A stretch of 64,000 nt of DNA, from assembly GCA_934661005.1 (NCBI GenBank), contig CAKUIK010000002.1, positions 40,141-104,140 on the forward strand, read 5' to 3'. Source of the stretch: an uncultured Slackia sp. (GTDB taxonomy: Bacteria > Actinomycetota > Coriobacteriia > Coriobacteriales > Eggerthellaceae). Made by a program: the position numbers and the translations under genes. The first letter of the stretch is position 1; each line of letters starts with the position of its first letter. The notes under the pieces are model-generated. The model worked only from the letters and a program-made list of their open reading frames with translations, did not search any database and was not told where the DNA came from. Positions 1 to 8,982 of the stretch are shown here, in pieces.

Positions 1-1061
1 TACTTCTGGTTCGCAGCCTCTTTAATTACCATGCCGCGCCCAAGGACGGGACGGTTTTCCGCATCGGCAACCTCAGGGCGGTTCGGATGCAGCGCGTGCG
101 CGTTATCGCAGCTCACGAGCATCGATTTCGCAACGGCGCGATGGTAGTCTTCACGCTCGAAGCCGAGCGCGCTGTTCATGCGCTCAAGCGTATCGCGCAA
201 CACTGTGGACATGGCTCCTTGTTTGGTATTCGACCCGACCTCTTCATTGTCAAAGCAGCAATACACCGAAACATCGTGCTCATTTTCGCTTACCAAGAAC
301 GCCTCGAGCGACACGAACGCGCACGCCACATCGTCGAGCTTAGGAGCCGAAAGGAACTCTTCGGCAGCGCCCCACAGCTGAGGCTTCTGCCTATTCACCA
401 AAAACATGTCGCGCGAAACGACCTGTTCGGCGGAAACTCCCAGTTCGGAGGCAACGTACTCATCAAGCGCGCCGCGCGTGAGCGCACCAGCCGAAAACAG
501 CGGCATAAGGTCGACTTGGCGATTCGGCGAGAACTTCTCGTTCACCGATCGATTCATATGAATCGCCAGGCTCGGAATGAGCGCGACATCGCGAGCAGAA
601 TCGTAGAGTTTGCTCACGATTCGGCCGCCTTCGCGCACGAGCACGCGGCCGGCCAAACCAAGCGGCTTGTCGAACCAGGTGTAGTCGATCGCTCCGCCAT
701 ACACCTCGGTATTCAAGCGCATATACTCGCCCGGACCTTCGAGCTCGCTTTGCGCCTTGAGCTTGAACGTCGGAGAATCGCCATGAGCGGCCGTGATTTG
801 AAAGTGGTAGTCATCGAGCTTGGCGCCCACCTTGAATGCAACAACGGTCGAACCGTTGCGCGTCGTGAAGTACTTTCCGCCGCGTTCGATACTCCATGAA
901 TCGGCCTCGGGCAAGAACAAGAACCCCGCATCCTTCAATCGAGCGGAAATTTCGGCCGTCGTATGGAACATGCTCGGGCACTTCTCGATAAAACTGGCAA
1001 GCCCTAAAGCCGCATCGCGAGCTTCGGCGGAGAGCGTGATATCGTTATCCCTGTTCAGCAT
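1..1061 (-). CDS. M18 family aminopeptidase (partial, 3' end beyond window)
   Basis: The minus-strand frame is open from an ATG at 1059-1061 to the window edge, so the C-terminus is missing. It starts MLNRDNDITLSAEARDAALG and is preceded by an AAGGA ribosome site. The HGDSP motif at residues 93-97 and the DNEEVGSNT motif are the metal-binding signatures of the M18 (aspartyl aminopeptidase-like) family, which removes N-terminal residues from peptides in the cytoplasm using two zinc or cobalt ions. It lies 30 bp downstream of the transporter fusion in the same direction, so uvrA, the fusion and this gene may be co-transcribed. The exact substrate cannot be read from the sequence. Confidence 0.88.
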   Translation of the reverse strand, partial: MLNRDNDITLSAEARDAALGLASFIEKCPSMFHTTAEISARLKDAGFLFLPEADSWSIERGGKYFTTRNGSTVVAFKVGAKLDDYHFQITAAHGDSPTFKLKAQSELEGPGEYMRLNTEVYGGAIDYTWFDKPLGLAGRVLVREGGRIVSKLYDSARDVALIPSLAIHMNRSVNEKFSPNRQVDLMPLFSAGALTRGALDEYVASELGVSAEQVVSRDMFLVNRQKPQLWGAAEEFLSAPKLDDVACAFVSLEAFLVSENEHDVSVYCCFDNEEVGSNTKQGAMSTVLRDTLERMNSALGFEREDYHRAVAKSMLVSCDNAHALHPNRPEVADAENRPVLGRGMVIKEAANQK

Positions 1062-1091
1062 TGGTTATCCTTCTTTCGAAAATCGCAATCG

Positions 1092-3377
1092 CTAGTCGGC
1101 CTTTTCGACATACGATGAATCTGCATTGGATTCCGACGACACGCCCGCACTTGTTGCCTCGCCGGTAAGCACGCGGCTCGAAACCACGTTGCCGGGAGCG
1201 ACGAGCAAAGCACCCACAGAATCGACCTCGGGAGCATCGACATACAACGTATGGTTGATCATTTGGCTTTGCGAGAAACGCTCATCGGTACGCACCGTAA
1301 TTACCACATCGGCGCCTTCAATCGCCGCCATGGGACGAACATCATGCGTGAGCACCACAACGATATCAACGCCGGAGGTGCGAAAGTGCTCGATAACGTC
1401 GCCCACGCGGTCAACCAATTCCTCGTCGATAGATTCGACATCGACATCGGCAAGCAGTTCAGCCACATTGGCATAGGAACTCTTCGTGGAAACCCTCGCG
1501 CTCGATCCTACTGAAGATGTGCGCGATTCGCGAGACGTCGTAATCGTAGTTTTCGTGGTTGTGGCGGCTTTCGGCAAATTGAGGGCCGACAGCTCGCCGT
1601 CGGTAATGCTCACGACGCCGTAGGTATGGCCGCCTTTCATGATGATGCGGCCAAATTGGTATTGCTCGAAATCGTTCACGTCGAGCTCAAGAACCGTAGC
1701 TTTTTTCGCCTCGTAAATCTTTTTCGCTCCATCGATCGTCATAGCTTCGCTCGCCGCGTCGGTTGATACGCTCGACGCATTTGCGGAGCCAGAAATACCG
1801 GCCTCAGCATCGGGGTTCAAGCCGAGCGCCATTTTAACGAACCCCTTGACGGACTGCTCATCCGACGCGCTATCGAAGCCAGAAACACCGTCTTCAGCAT
1901 TGCCGCTCGATTCAGCAGACTCGCCGCTTTCCGTTGCCTCGTCAGCATCAAGCGCATCGCCGCCGAGCAACGAAGACGTAGCCGTCGAGGAAGACTCCAC
2001 CGTGCCTTCGTACAGGATTACACCATACCCCGACATATCGCCCGCGATATCGTCGATGCCTGTAGAGGCATAGTTCAAATTATGGCCAGCGGAAATATAT
2101 GTCGTAAGCGCCACGAAACCGGCAACCACGAGACATCCGAACACGGCAAGGGCGATGCCTTCGCGGACCCCGTGACGCACGGTGTCTTTCGTATTGGACT
2201 TCACATCGACCAAATGGGCCGCCTCAGGCGAGCAAATCATTTCTTCAAGGGACAGTTCCCCGCTGTTGGTTTTCTCACGCGCCTTCTGCGAAATCGCGGG
2301 GTCCCACAGCACAACGGGCTCAGGAGCCGGAACATCCTCAAGGGGAACAGACGGTTTCCTGTCGACTTCCGTCGCGCGATTCGCGGCTTTGACATGGGCA
2401 AGCTCGATTGTGGACGGTGTCGGAACAACATCTTCCTCCCCCGTTTTGCCCGCCAAGTCTTCTGCGAGCTTCTGCTCATCGTCGGGCTTCGAGCTTACGA
2501 GCAGCACCATGGCGATGATGCATGCAAAGCCGATGAGGTCAATCAACTCGAAACGGGTTCCAAGCAGCGTAACGGTGAAGATAGTGGCCGCTACGGGCTC
2601 GACTGCGGCGATCATCGACGCCTTCACCGCGCCAATATCGGCAATCGCCTGCATATAAATCCACGCTGCAATCACCGTGCCCACCACAATTATGGCGGCC
2701 ATGCCCAGAATCACTTCGGTATTCACATCGACGGAAACCGTCCAAGGCTGCTCGATGAAGCACATGGAAGCGCCCGCCACGAACATCGAAAATCCCATGG
2801 TCACCAGGCTGCCATAGCGGCCGATAAGCTTTACGGGGATAATGTTGTACGCAGCAAGGCCCACAGCCGAAAGCAAGCCCCACACAAGACCGGGCAGTGG
2901 CATAGCCAAACGAGACACGTCACCGTTCGTCGCAATAAGCACGACGCCGACAAGCGTGAGCACGAGCCCGAATACCTCGCGCTTTCGCGGCAAGCGATGG
3001 CTCGCGCGGCAACTGTACCCCATAACCAACGCCAGGCCCACCATCGAAAGCACCGTGGTGGTGCCCGAATCGGTATAGCTGATGGACGTGAGGTATGTGA
3101 ACTGGCAAAACACCGTGCCGAACAGGCCATTCACCGCAAAGGCGACCCACGCGCGCTTGTTTTTAGCCGCCTCGAGGAAGCGCTCGCGGTCGATGACGGC
3201 AGCAAGAATCAGGAATATGGCGCCTGAAATCATGCATCGCACCGAAGTGACCCACGCCGGTGAAAGGTGCTGCGTCTCAAAAAGGAATTCTGCGCATGTG
3301 CCAGAAAAAGCCCAACTCACACCTCCAATAAGAGCGAAAAGCACGCCGCGTGCGAAATGCGGCCGCGATTTCTGCAT
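1092..3377 (-). CDS. EamA/DMT-family transporter fused to an extracytoplasmic metallophosphatase-like remnant
   Basis: 761 residues from the ATG at 3377 (SD GGGGGA); an in-frame TTG lies two codons earlier. Residues 10-300 form two EamA repeats with about ten hydrophobic helices, as in drug/metabolite transporters, which are normally about 300 residues. A charged linker (300-400) and one extra helix (about 405-428, LAVFGCLVVAGFVALTTYIS) follow. The Ser/Asp-rich tail ends in a region with 5'-nucleotidase-like strand patterns: DIVVVLTHD, then GADVVITVRTDERF, where active enzymes normally carry GGHTH-type residues. The upstream catalytic Asp/His motifs are not visible, so this part looks catalytically dead. 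It follows uvrA by 37 bp. The transported substrate is unknown. Confidence 0.72.
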   Translation of the reverse strand: MQKSRPHFARGVLFALIGGVSWAFSGTCAEFLFETQHLSPAWVTSVRCMISGAIFLILAAVIDRERFLEAAKNKRAWVAFAVNGLFGTVFCQFTYLTSISYTDSGTTTVLSMVGLALVMGYSCRASHRLPRKREVFGLVLTLVGVVLIATNGDVSRLAMPLPGLVWGLLSAVGLAAYNIIPVKLIGRYGSLVTMGFSMFVAGASMCFIEQPWTVSVDVNTEVILGMAAIIVVGTVIAAWIYMQAIADIGAVKASMIAAVEPVAATIFTVTLLGTRFELIDLIGFACIIAMVLLVSSKPDDEQKLAEDLAGKTGEEDVVPTPSTIELAHVKAANRATEVDRKPSVPLEDVPAPEPVVLWDPAISQKAREKTNSGELSLEEMICSPEAAHLVDVKSNTKDTVRHGVREGIALAVFGCLVVAGFVALTTYISAGHNLNYASTGIDDIAGDMSGYGVILYEGTVESSSTATSSLLGGDALDADEATESGESAESSGNAEDGVSGFDSASDEQSVKGFVKMALGLNPDAEAGISGSANASSVSTDAASEAMTIDGAKKIYEAKKATVLELDVNDFEQYQFGRIIMKGGHTYGVVSITDGELSALNLPKAATTTKTTITTSRESRTSSVGSSARVSTKSSYANVAELLADVDVESIDEELVDRVGDVIEHFRTSGVDIVVVLTHDVRPMAAIEGADVVITVRTDERFSQSQMINHTLYVDAPEVDSVGALLVAPGNVVSSRVLTGEATSAGVSSESNADSSYVEKAD

Positions 3378-3414
3378 GTACAATCCCCCTTTGGCGCAAG
3401 CCGCGCGAAGGCGG

Positions 3415-6291
3415 CTAAACGTTCAGAATATCTCGCAAGAAGCGACCCGTATGGCTTTCAGGAACCTTCGCAACCTGCTCGGGCGTGCCCGTGGCCACAA
3501 TGGTACCACCGCGCAAGCCGCCTTCGGGCCCGAGGTCGATCAATCGGTCGGCGGTCTTAATAACATCAAGATTATGCTCAATGACAAGCACGGTATTGCC
3601 TGCTTCAACAAGGCGCTGCAACACATCGAGCAGCTGGCGCACGTCTTCCATATGCAAACCCGTAGTGGGCTCGTCGAGGATGTAGAACGTTTTGCCCGTC
3701 TGACGACGCTGCAGCTCGCTCGCGAGCTTCACGCGCTGGGCTTCGCCGCCCGAAAGTGTGGTGGCGGGCTGGCCCAAGCGAATATAGCCCAAGCCCACAT
3801 CGTGCAATGTTTGAAGCTTGCGAGCCAAGCCCGGCAGGTTTTTGAAGAACTCGAGCGCCTCATCGACCGTCATATCAAGCACTTCGTACACATTTTTGCC
3901 GCGATACGTGACTTGCAGAGTCTCGCGGTTGTAGCGCATGCCTCCGCACACTTCGCACGGCACGTACACATCGGGCAAGAAGTGCATCTCAATTTTGATT
4001 TGGCCGTCGCCCTTGCACGCCTCGCAACGTCCGCCGCTCACGTTGAAGCTGAAGCGGCCAGGAGCATAGCCACGCGCTTTCGCTTCTTGCGTGCTGGCAA
4101 ACAAAGCACGAATGTCGTCCCACAAACCGATATACGTCGCAGGATTCGAACGCGGGGTGCGACCGATGGGACTTTGGTCGATATCGACGATTTTATCGAG
4201 CGCCTCATAGCCCGTGAGCTTGCGATACTCCCCCGTGCGATGATGCGCATGGTTGATGCGGTTCGCGAGCGCCGGCGCGAGCGTGTCGGTGATAAGCGAG
4301 CTTTTGCCCGAGCCCGAAACGCCCGTAACCACCGTGAGCGTGCCCAGCTCAACGGAAATGGAGACGTTCTTCAGGTTGTTTTCCCGCGCACCGGTAAGTT
4401 TGATAGCGCCGCGCTTGGGGTTGCGGCGAACTTCAGGCACCTCAATGCGGCGGCGGCCCGACAGATAATCGGCCGTGTAACTTCCTTCGGCGCGCGCCAC
4501 TTCGTCGGGCGTGCCCGCAGCAACCACATGGCCACCCTTCTCGCCAGCACCCGGGCCCATATCGATAACGTAATCGGCATGGCGAATGGTGTCTTCATCA
4601 TGCTCAACGACAATCACGGTATTGCCTAAATCGCGCAAGCGCTCAAGCGTCGCGATAAGGCGCTCGTTGTCGCGCTGGTGAAGGCCGATGGAGGGCTCGT
4701 CCAGAATATAGAGCACGCCCATAAGGCCCGCGCCAATCTGCGTGGCCAAGCGAATGCGCTGCGCCTCGCCGCCCGAAAGCGACGCTGTTCCACGTTCGAG
4801 CGTCAAATAGTCGAGGCCCACGTCAACCAAAAATTGCAGGCGGGCGCGCACCTCTTTCACGATGGCGGTGGCGATGAAGGCCTGGCGCTCGTCGAGCTCA
4901 AGGTTGTTGAAGAATCCCAACGCGTCGGCAGCAGACATGTCGCATACCTCGTGGATATTCTTGCCGCCAATGGTGACGGCGAGAATTTCCGGCTTCAAAC
5001 GCTTTCCACCGCACGTTGCGCACGGAATGGTGGCGAAATACTTCTCGTACTTCTCACGCTGGGAATCGCTCGTAGAATCTTTGTAGCGGCCCATGACCGC
5101 CTCGCACGCGCCTTCCCAATCGATACTCCAGCCCGTTTCGCGGCCGTCGACGGTCACGTAGTCGACGAAGACCTTTTCGCCCTTCAAGCCATACAGCAGC
5201 ACATCGCGCGTCTTTTTTTTCAGATCTTCCCAAGGGGTGGCGGGGTCTTCGCCCATATGCCTGCACACCGCTCGAAGAACCTGGGGGTAATAATTGCCCG
5301 TTGCGAACGGCGCAATGCAGCCCTCGTTCAGCGACAGCGACGGGTCGGGAATAAGCAGGCTTGGGTCAACCTCCTCGCGACTGCCAAGGCCCGCGCAATC
5401 GGGGCAAGCGCCATAAGGCGCATTGAAGCTGAAATCGCGCGGCTGGAGTTCGTCCATAGAATGGCCGTGCTCGGGGCATGCGAGAGCGAGCGAATAGAAA
5501 TGGTCGCCAGGCATAACCGTCGTGAAGCCGGGAGTCGACTTCTGACCATCGGCTTTCTGGGCTTCCTCATCGACCAGGTGGCACACCACGCGCCCGTCGG
5601 AGAGCTTCGTGGCGGTTTCCACCGATTCGGCGATGCGGCTCGTCGCGGACGCCTTCAGCACCACGCGATCGACCACGACGTCGATCGTGTGCTTGAACTT
5701 CTTGTCGAGCTTGATGGGCTCGCCTTCCAAACGCTGCACCACGCCGTCGATGCGGACGCGAGAGAAGCCTTCTTTTTGCAGGTCGGACAAGATTTTCGTG
5801 TGCTCGCCCTTGCGACCAACCACCACGGGCGCCAAGATAAGCGCCTTTTTGCCCTCGCCGAGCGCGAGAATCTCATCGGTCACCTGGTCGGTTGTGCGGG
5901 CCTTAATTTCGCGCCCGCATTCAGGGCAGTGCGGCGTGCCTACACGCGCGAACAGAAGGCGCAGGTAGTCGTAGATTTCCGTCGTGGTACCCACCGTTGA
6001 GCGCGGATTTTTCGACGTGGTTTTCTGATCGATTGCCACTGCGGGCGACAACCCGTCAATCGAATCGAGATCGGGTTTGTTCATTTGCCCCAAGAATTGG
6101 CGGGCATAGGCAGAAAGGCTCTCCACGTAACGGCGCTGGCCTTCGGCGTAAATGGTATCGAACGCGAGCGACGACTTGCCCGAACCGGACAAGCCCGTAA
6201 TAACCACGAGCTTGTCGCGGGGAATGGTGACGTCGACGTTTTTCAGGTTGTGCTCACGCGCGCCCTTGATGACGATGGAATCGCTGGCCAC
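3415..6291 (-). CDS. uvrA: Excinuclease ABC subunit A
   Basis: 958 residues, the usual UvrA length, starting at GTG (6291) behind AAAGG. UvrA is the damage-sensing ATPase of nucleotide excision repair and works with UvrB and UvrC. Visible marks are Walker A GLSGSGKSS (about 33-41), the zinc-module cysteine pairs CPECGREIK and CATCGGK, a second ABC half with GVSGSGKSS, a second zinc finger (CEACKGDGQ...CEVCGG) and two LSGGEAQR signatures. It is the first gene of a likely uvrA-transporter-peptidase unit. An AGAACA/TGTTCT inverted repeat sits in its upstream region (see 6343-6363). Confidence 0.98.
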   Translation of the reverse strand: MASDSIVIKGAREHNLKNVDVTIPRDKLVVITGLSGSGKSSLAFDTIYAEGQRRYVESLSAYARQFLGQMNKPDLDSIDGLSPAVAIDQKTTSKNPRSTVGTTTEIYDYLRLLFARVGTPHCPECGREIKARTTDQVTDEILALGEGKKALILAPVVVGRKGEHTKILSDLQKEGFSRVRIDGVVQRLEGEPIKLDKKFKHTIDVVVDRVVLKASATSRIAESVETATKLSDGRVVCHLVDEEAQKADGQKSTPGFTTVMPGDHFYSLALACPEHGHSMDELQPRDFSFNAPYGACPDCAGLGSREEVDPSLLIPDPSLSLNEGCIAPFATGNYYPQVLRAVCRHMGEDPATPWEDLKKKTRDVLLYGLKGEKVFVDYVTVDGRETGWSIDWEGACEAVMGRYKDSTSDSQREKYEKYFATIPCATCGGKRLKPEILAVTIGGKNIHEVCDMSAADALGFFNNLELDERQAFIATAIVKEVRARLQFLVDVGLDYLTLERGTASLSGGEAQRIRLATQIGAGLMGVLYILDEPSIGLHQRDNERLIATLERLRDLGNTVIVVEHDEDTIRHADYVIDMGPGAGEKGGHVVAAGTPDEVARAEGSYTADYLSGRRRIEVPEVRRNPKRGAIKLTGARENNLKNVSISVELGTLTVVTGVSGSGKSSLITDTLAPALANRINHAHHRTGEYRKLTGYEALDKIVDIDQSPIGRTPRSNPATYIGLWDDIRALFASTQEAKARGYAPGRFSFNVSGGRCEACKGDGQIKIEMHFLPDVYVPCEVCGGMRYNRETLQVTYRGKNVYEVLDMTVDEALEFFKNLPGLARKLQTLHDVGLGYIRLGQPATTLSGGEAQRVKLASELQRRQTGKTFYILDEPTTGLHMEDVRQLLDVLQRLVEAGNTVLVIEHNLDVIKTADRLIDLGPEGGLRGGTIVATGTPEQVAKVPESHTGRFLRDILNV

Positions 6292-6342
6292 GGCTTAGAC
6301 CTTTCTGCCAATTATTTGCAACCGCGCCATAATAGCAGAAAT

Positions 6343-6363
6343 AGAACATTCATTCGCTGTTCT
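6343..6363. promoter_or_regulatory. Inverted repeat AGAACA-N9-TGTTCT upstream of uvrA
   Basis: Two perfect 6-bp arms with a 9-base spacer lie just upstream of a TATTAT -10-like hexamer on the minus strand (about 6328-6333), roughly 50 bp before uvrA. uvrA is commonly SOS-regulated and GAAC/GTTC half-sites are typical of Gram-positive LexA boxes. The canonical box has only a 4-base spacer, so assignment to LexA is an inference. Confidence 0.35.
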
Positions 6364-6393
6364 TCATAAAGCGCCCCACGATTTCGCCACGGC

Positions 6394-6410
6394 TTGCACC
6401 GCGGGTGCAA
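6394..6410 (-). terminator. Weak terminator-like hairpin after the response regulator
   Basis: TTGCACC-GCG-GGTGCAA is a perfect 7-bp stem located 35 bp after the response-regulator stop codon. There is no U-run on either side, so terminator function is uncertain. Confidence 0.25.
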
Positions 6411-6444
6411 TGGCACGCTCGCGCGGAATCTCTTCTCGAAGGCG

Positions 6445-7140
6445 TTACATGCCCGGCTTCACCAAGCCGCTTTCATAGGCGGCAACCACGAGCTGCGCGC
6501 GATCGTGGGCGTCGAGTTTCACCATGATGCGACCCACATGCGTGCGAACCGTCGCGGGGGAAATAACGAGCTCGGCCGCAATTTCGTCGTTGGACAAACC
6601 CTTGCCGACCATGGTGAGAATCTCGCGCTCGCGCTCGGTAAGGTCGGAAATGCGCGTGCCATCGAAGCGCGCCTTGCTGCGCGACGCAGCGTACGTCTCG
6701 ACGAGGCGGCGGGTGATCGACGGCTGGATGAGGGCATTGCCTTCGTGTACAACGCGAATAGCATGCGCCAAGTCGTCAGGGTCGACGTCTTTCAGCAAAA
6801 AGCCGCTCGCACCAGCGGCGAGGGCGTCGTAGACGTATTCATCGATGTCAAACGTCGTAAGAATGAGCACCGCAACGCCGGTCGTATCGGGGTCTTCCGA
6901 CAGGGCCTTGCACGCCTCAATGCCATCTTTGCGCGGCATGCGAATATCCATGAGCAGCACATCGGGATGCATGCGATGCGCCAAGGCGACGGCATCGGCC
7001 CCATCGACCGCCTCGCCCACCACCTCAATGCCGGGAAACGATGAAAGAATCAGCCTGAAGCCCTTGCGCACCAAATCTTGGTCGTCGGCGATGGCAACCC
7101 GAATGGGCGCAGCGCCGCAGGTCTCATCGATGTTCGTCAT
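6445..7140 (-). CDS. NarL/DesR-type two-component response regulator
   Basis: 231 residues. A receiver domain (about 13-130) carries acidic pocket D19/D20, phospho-acceptor D65 (DVLLMDIRMP) and the LLKD lysine. A C-terminal LuxR-type helix-turn-helix (about 165-225, LTEREREIL...NDEIAAELVISPATVRTHV) follows. It is a DNA-binding transcription factor activated by phosphorylation. Its ATG overlaps the 3' end of the histidine kinase gene by 17 bp, with GGAGGTGG inside the kinase gene as ribosome site, so the pair is translationally coupled and forms one signalling system. The target genes are not indicated by the context. Confidence 0.93.
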   Translation of the reverse strand: MTNIDETCGAAPIRVAIADDQDLVRKGFRLILSSFPGIEVVGEAVDGADAVALAHRMHPDVLLMDIRMPRKDGIEACKALSEDPDTTGVAVLILTTFDIDEYVYDALAAGASGFLLKDVDPDDLAHAIRVVHEGNALIQPSITRRLVETYAASRSKARFDGTRISDLTEREREILTMVGKGLSNDEIAAELVISPATVRTHVGRIMVKLDAHDRAQLVVAAYESGLVKPGM

Positions 7141-8605
7141 CGTGTACCACCTCCAAAGGTACTTCGGCGCGAATCGTGCATCCGCGACCGGGCTCGCTTT
7201 CTATGTTGAATGCGCCGTTAAGCGCCTCGATTCTCTCGCCCATGCCCTCTAGGCCATGGCCCTCGGCGCTTTCGCGCACTTCGCGACCCATGCCTACGCC
7301 ATTGTCGGAAAATACCAGCATCGCTTTCGACGGAGAAGACGCCAGCCCAATGCGAATGCGCGAGGCCTGGGCGTGCCGCACGGCGTTGGTCGCCGACTCT
7401 CGGGCAAGCGAGAACAGCGCCATGTCGACGAATGCGGGCACGCGTGCCTTTTCGTAGTCGGCCTCGTCGAAATCGACTTCGATACCCGCACGCTGCAAAA
7501 ACGACACCACGTCGGCCATGCGTTCGGTGCCCTCGGCAGGCGCATGCTCGGCTGCTTCATCGCCGCGCAGCACTCCGATAAGCGAGCGAATCTCGTCGAG
7601 AGACGATTTCGAAACGGAACGAATATCGGCAATCGCCTCTTTTGCCGCAGCTGGATTCAAGTCGATGAGGCGCTCCGCTGCGGCCGCTTGAATAGTAACC
7701 GCGGAAAGGGAATGCGCCGTAATGTCATGCACTTCGCGCGCGATGCGCACGCGCTCATCAGCGACGCGACGAGCGGCAAGCTCTTCGCGCGTTCGCTCCG
7801 CTTCGACCAAGCGGCGACGCGTCTCTTCCATATACGCATGGTACATGCGCATGCCAAAGCCGCCCAGGGCAGCGACCACCACGAACGCCACGTTTTCGAT
7901 GCGCATCACAAGCGCCATAGTGACGCTCGAAGCGCCCATGGGAACCACCGCGGCACACACTCCCACCACAGCGGCGGCCGCAAGGGCTTCGCCGCGGGCC
8001 CGCTCGCTTGCCACGGTATACACAGCAACAATGGGGCCGATAGGCGAAAGCGACACCGTTCCGCCCATGGAATTCGACAAGAAGACGTAGCACGCAAGCG
8101 TCAACGCCAGCACGAACCAAGGTGCTTCACGACGCAAAATCAAAGGCGCGGTAGTCAGAGCGACGGCTAGATACGCATAGATATTGGGTACGTAATTAAC
8201 CCAGCTCGACCCATACGGACCCGCATCAACATGCACAACAGAAGACGCAGTAATAACCATCTGGGCGCAACCGAACGCGAACGCGATAAGAGCTATAGCG
8301 GCATCGATGCCCCAATCGGCGGCACCGCGATGCTGCGACGAAGATTCTTCTTCCGATACGCCACCGAATATGCCACCCGATGCAATATTCTGTCTCACGA
8401 AACCAGCGAAATCTTCCCTTTCGGAGGCATCGAGTTGCGAATGGGGGTTCGTATGCGCGCGCTTTTCGGCTCGATCGCCAGTCGGCTTTTCCGCCCGATT
8501 GCCAACTCGGTCGCCATGCAGCAAGACCCCTGCGACAGGCGAGGCACCTTCGCCCCTGTTCGCCTCGGGCTCGGAATGGACAGTATGTTCCTTTATAAAT
8601 TTCAT
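7124..8605 (-). CDS. Sensor histidine kinase, HisKA_3 type
   Basis: About 493 residues if started at ATG 8605 (MKFIKEHTVH); in-frame ATGs at 8623, 8641 and 8740 are alternatives and none has a convincing SD. A charged, disordered 95-residue N-terminus precedes about six membrane helices (98-252). A short coiled coil (258-285) follows, then the dimerisation/phosphotransfer helix with H293 in REVHDITAHSL, and a C-terminal HATPase (FSDNGVGMG; GHGLEGMGERI). This layout is DesK/NarX-like: a membrane sensor that phosphorylates the overlapping response regulator. The ligand is unknown; no large extracellular domain is present, so the signal may be membrane- or cytoplasm-borne. Confidence 0.88.
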   Translation of the reverse strand: MKFIKEHTVHSEPEANRGEGASPVAGVLLHGDRVGNRAEKPTGDRAEKRAHTNPHSQLDASEREDFAGFVRQNIASGGIFGGVSEEESSSQHRGAADWGIDAAIALIAFAFGCAQMVITASSVVHVDAGPYGSSWVNYVPNIYAYLAVALTTAPLILRREAPWFVLALTLACYVFLSNSMGGTVSLSPIGPIVAVYTVASERARGEALAAAAVVGVCAAVVPMGASSVTMALVMRIENVAFVVVAALGGFGMRMYHAYMEETRRRLVEAERTREELAARRVADERVRIAREVHDITAHSLSAVTIQAAAAERLIDLNPAAAKEAIADIRSVSKSSLDEIRSLIGVLRGDEAAEHAPAEGTERMADVVSFLQRAGIEVDFDEADYEKARVPAFVDMALFSLARESATNAVRHAQASRIRIGLASSPSKAMLVFSDNGVGMGREVRESAEGHGLEGMGERIEALNGAFNIESEPGRGCTIRAEVPLEVVHDDEHR

Positions 8606-8633
8606 GCAGCCATCGTAAGGCATGGATGGCGTT

Positions 8634-8819
8634 TCATCCATACCACCAGCAGCGTAAACCAAGCAATTGTTCAAAAAGGTACTCGAATGTGGCATTTTCG
8701 CGCTCACGCACGCGCGAACCCCGCAACACCTCGCAGGCATTAACCCATATCACCAGGTCATAAGCCTGCGCTGTCGTTAACGTAACTGAGACTGCCTTCT
8801 TGAACGTATTTTTTGCCAC
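8634..8819 (-). CDS. Possible small protein of 61 residues upstream of the kinase
   Basis: A GTG-started frame (GTG at 8819) with AAAGGTG about 8 bases upstream encodes MAKNTFKKAVSVTLTTAQAY and so on. It has a predicted beta-strand (VSVTLT) followed by two helices and ends 28 bp before the chosen kinase start. I do not recognise it. The start region and the segment encoding ENATFEYLFEQ are the two arms of the 26-bp inverted repeat at 8669-8839, so the mRNA could fold and bury its own ribosome site. It may equally be a chance frame across a repeat element. Confidence 0.35.
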   Translation of the reverse strand: MAKNTFKKAVSVTLTTAQAYDLVIWVNACEVLRGSRVRERENATFEYLFEQLLGLRCWWYG

Positions 8820-8839
8820 ATTCGAGCACCTTTTTGAAC
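8669..8839. repeat. 26-bp inverted repeat spanning 171 bp
   Basis: Arms 8669-8694 and 8814-8839 are complementary over 26 bases with a single mismatch (A/G at the 13th base). The core between them contains a smaller GCAGGC...GCCTGC pairing (about 8733-8770). No related copy was seen elsewhere in the window. It could be a small palindromic mobile element, or an mRNA structure covering the small ORF at 8634-8819. Confidence 0.75.
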
Positions 8840-8982
8840 ATAACCGTAACGCACCCGTACGGCAGCGCGCGACGATGTTCGTCTCGTCTTTCAGATGGGA
8901 GATAGAAGCCTGTTTGAGCGTATCCGCAGCCTACCCGCGCGGAAGCGCACGGCGATGCTCCTCTTTCAGATGCGAGATAGAC
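8829..8982. repeat. Diverged tandem duplication of the xerC 3' end (~76-80 bp)
   Basis: The last 17 codons of xerC plus about 25 bp (8907-8982) align with the adjacent 8829-8906. Shared blocks include TCTTTCAGATG-GAGATAGA at 8888-8906 and 8964-8982, and CCT-TTTGA-C-TA at the other end. Identity is roughly 70% by eye, with a 3-base indel. The second copy is outside the gene and still shows an ISHLKDE-like remnant, so it is a decayed duplication. Confidence 0.7.

Larger units (their letters stand above)
8606..8930. other. Intergenic region between xerC and the histidine kinase
   Basis: This 325-bp stretch holds the possible 61-codon ORF, the 26-bp inverted repeat and the duplicated xerC tail described separately. 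I see no clear promoter or terminator in it. Confidence 0.6.

Noticed and set aside
6343..6363. Canonical LexA box
   Set aside because: The spacer between GAAC and GTTC is 11, not 4, so only a speculative operator is reported.
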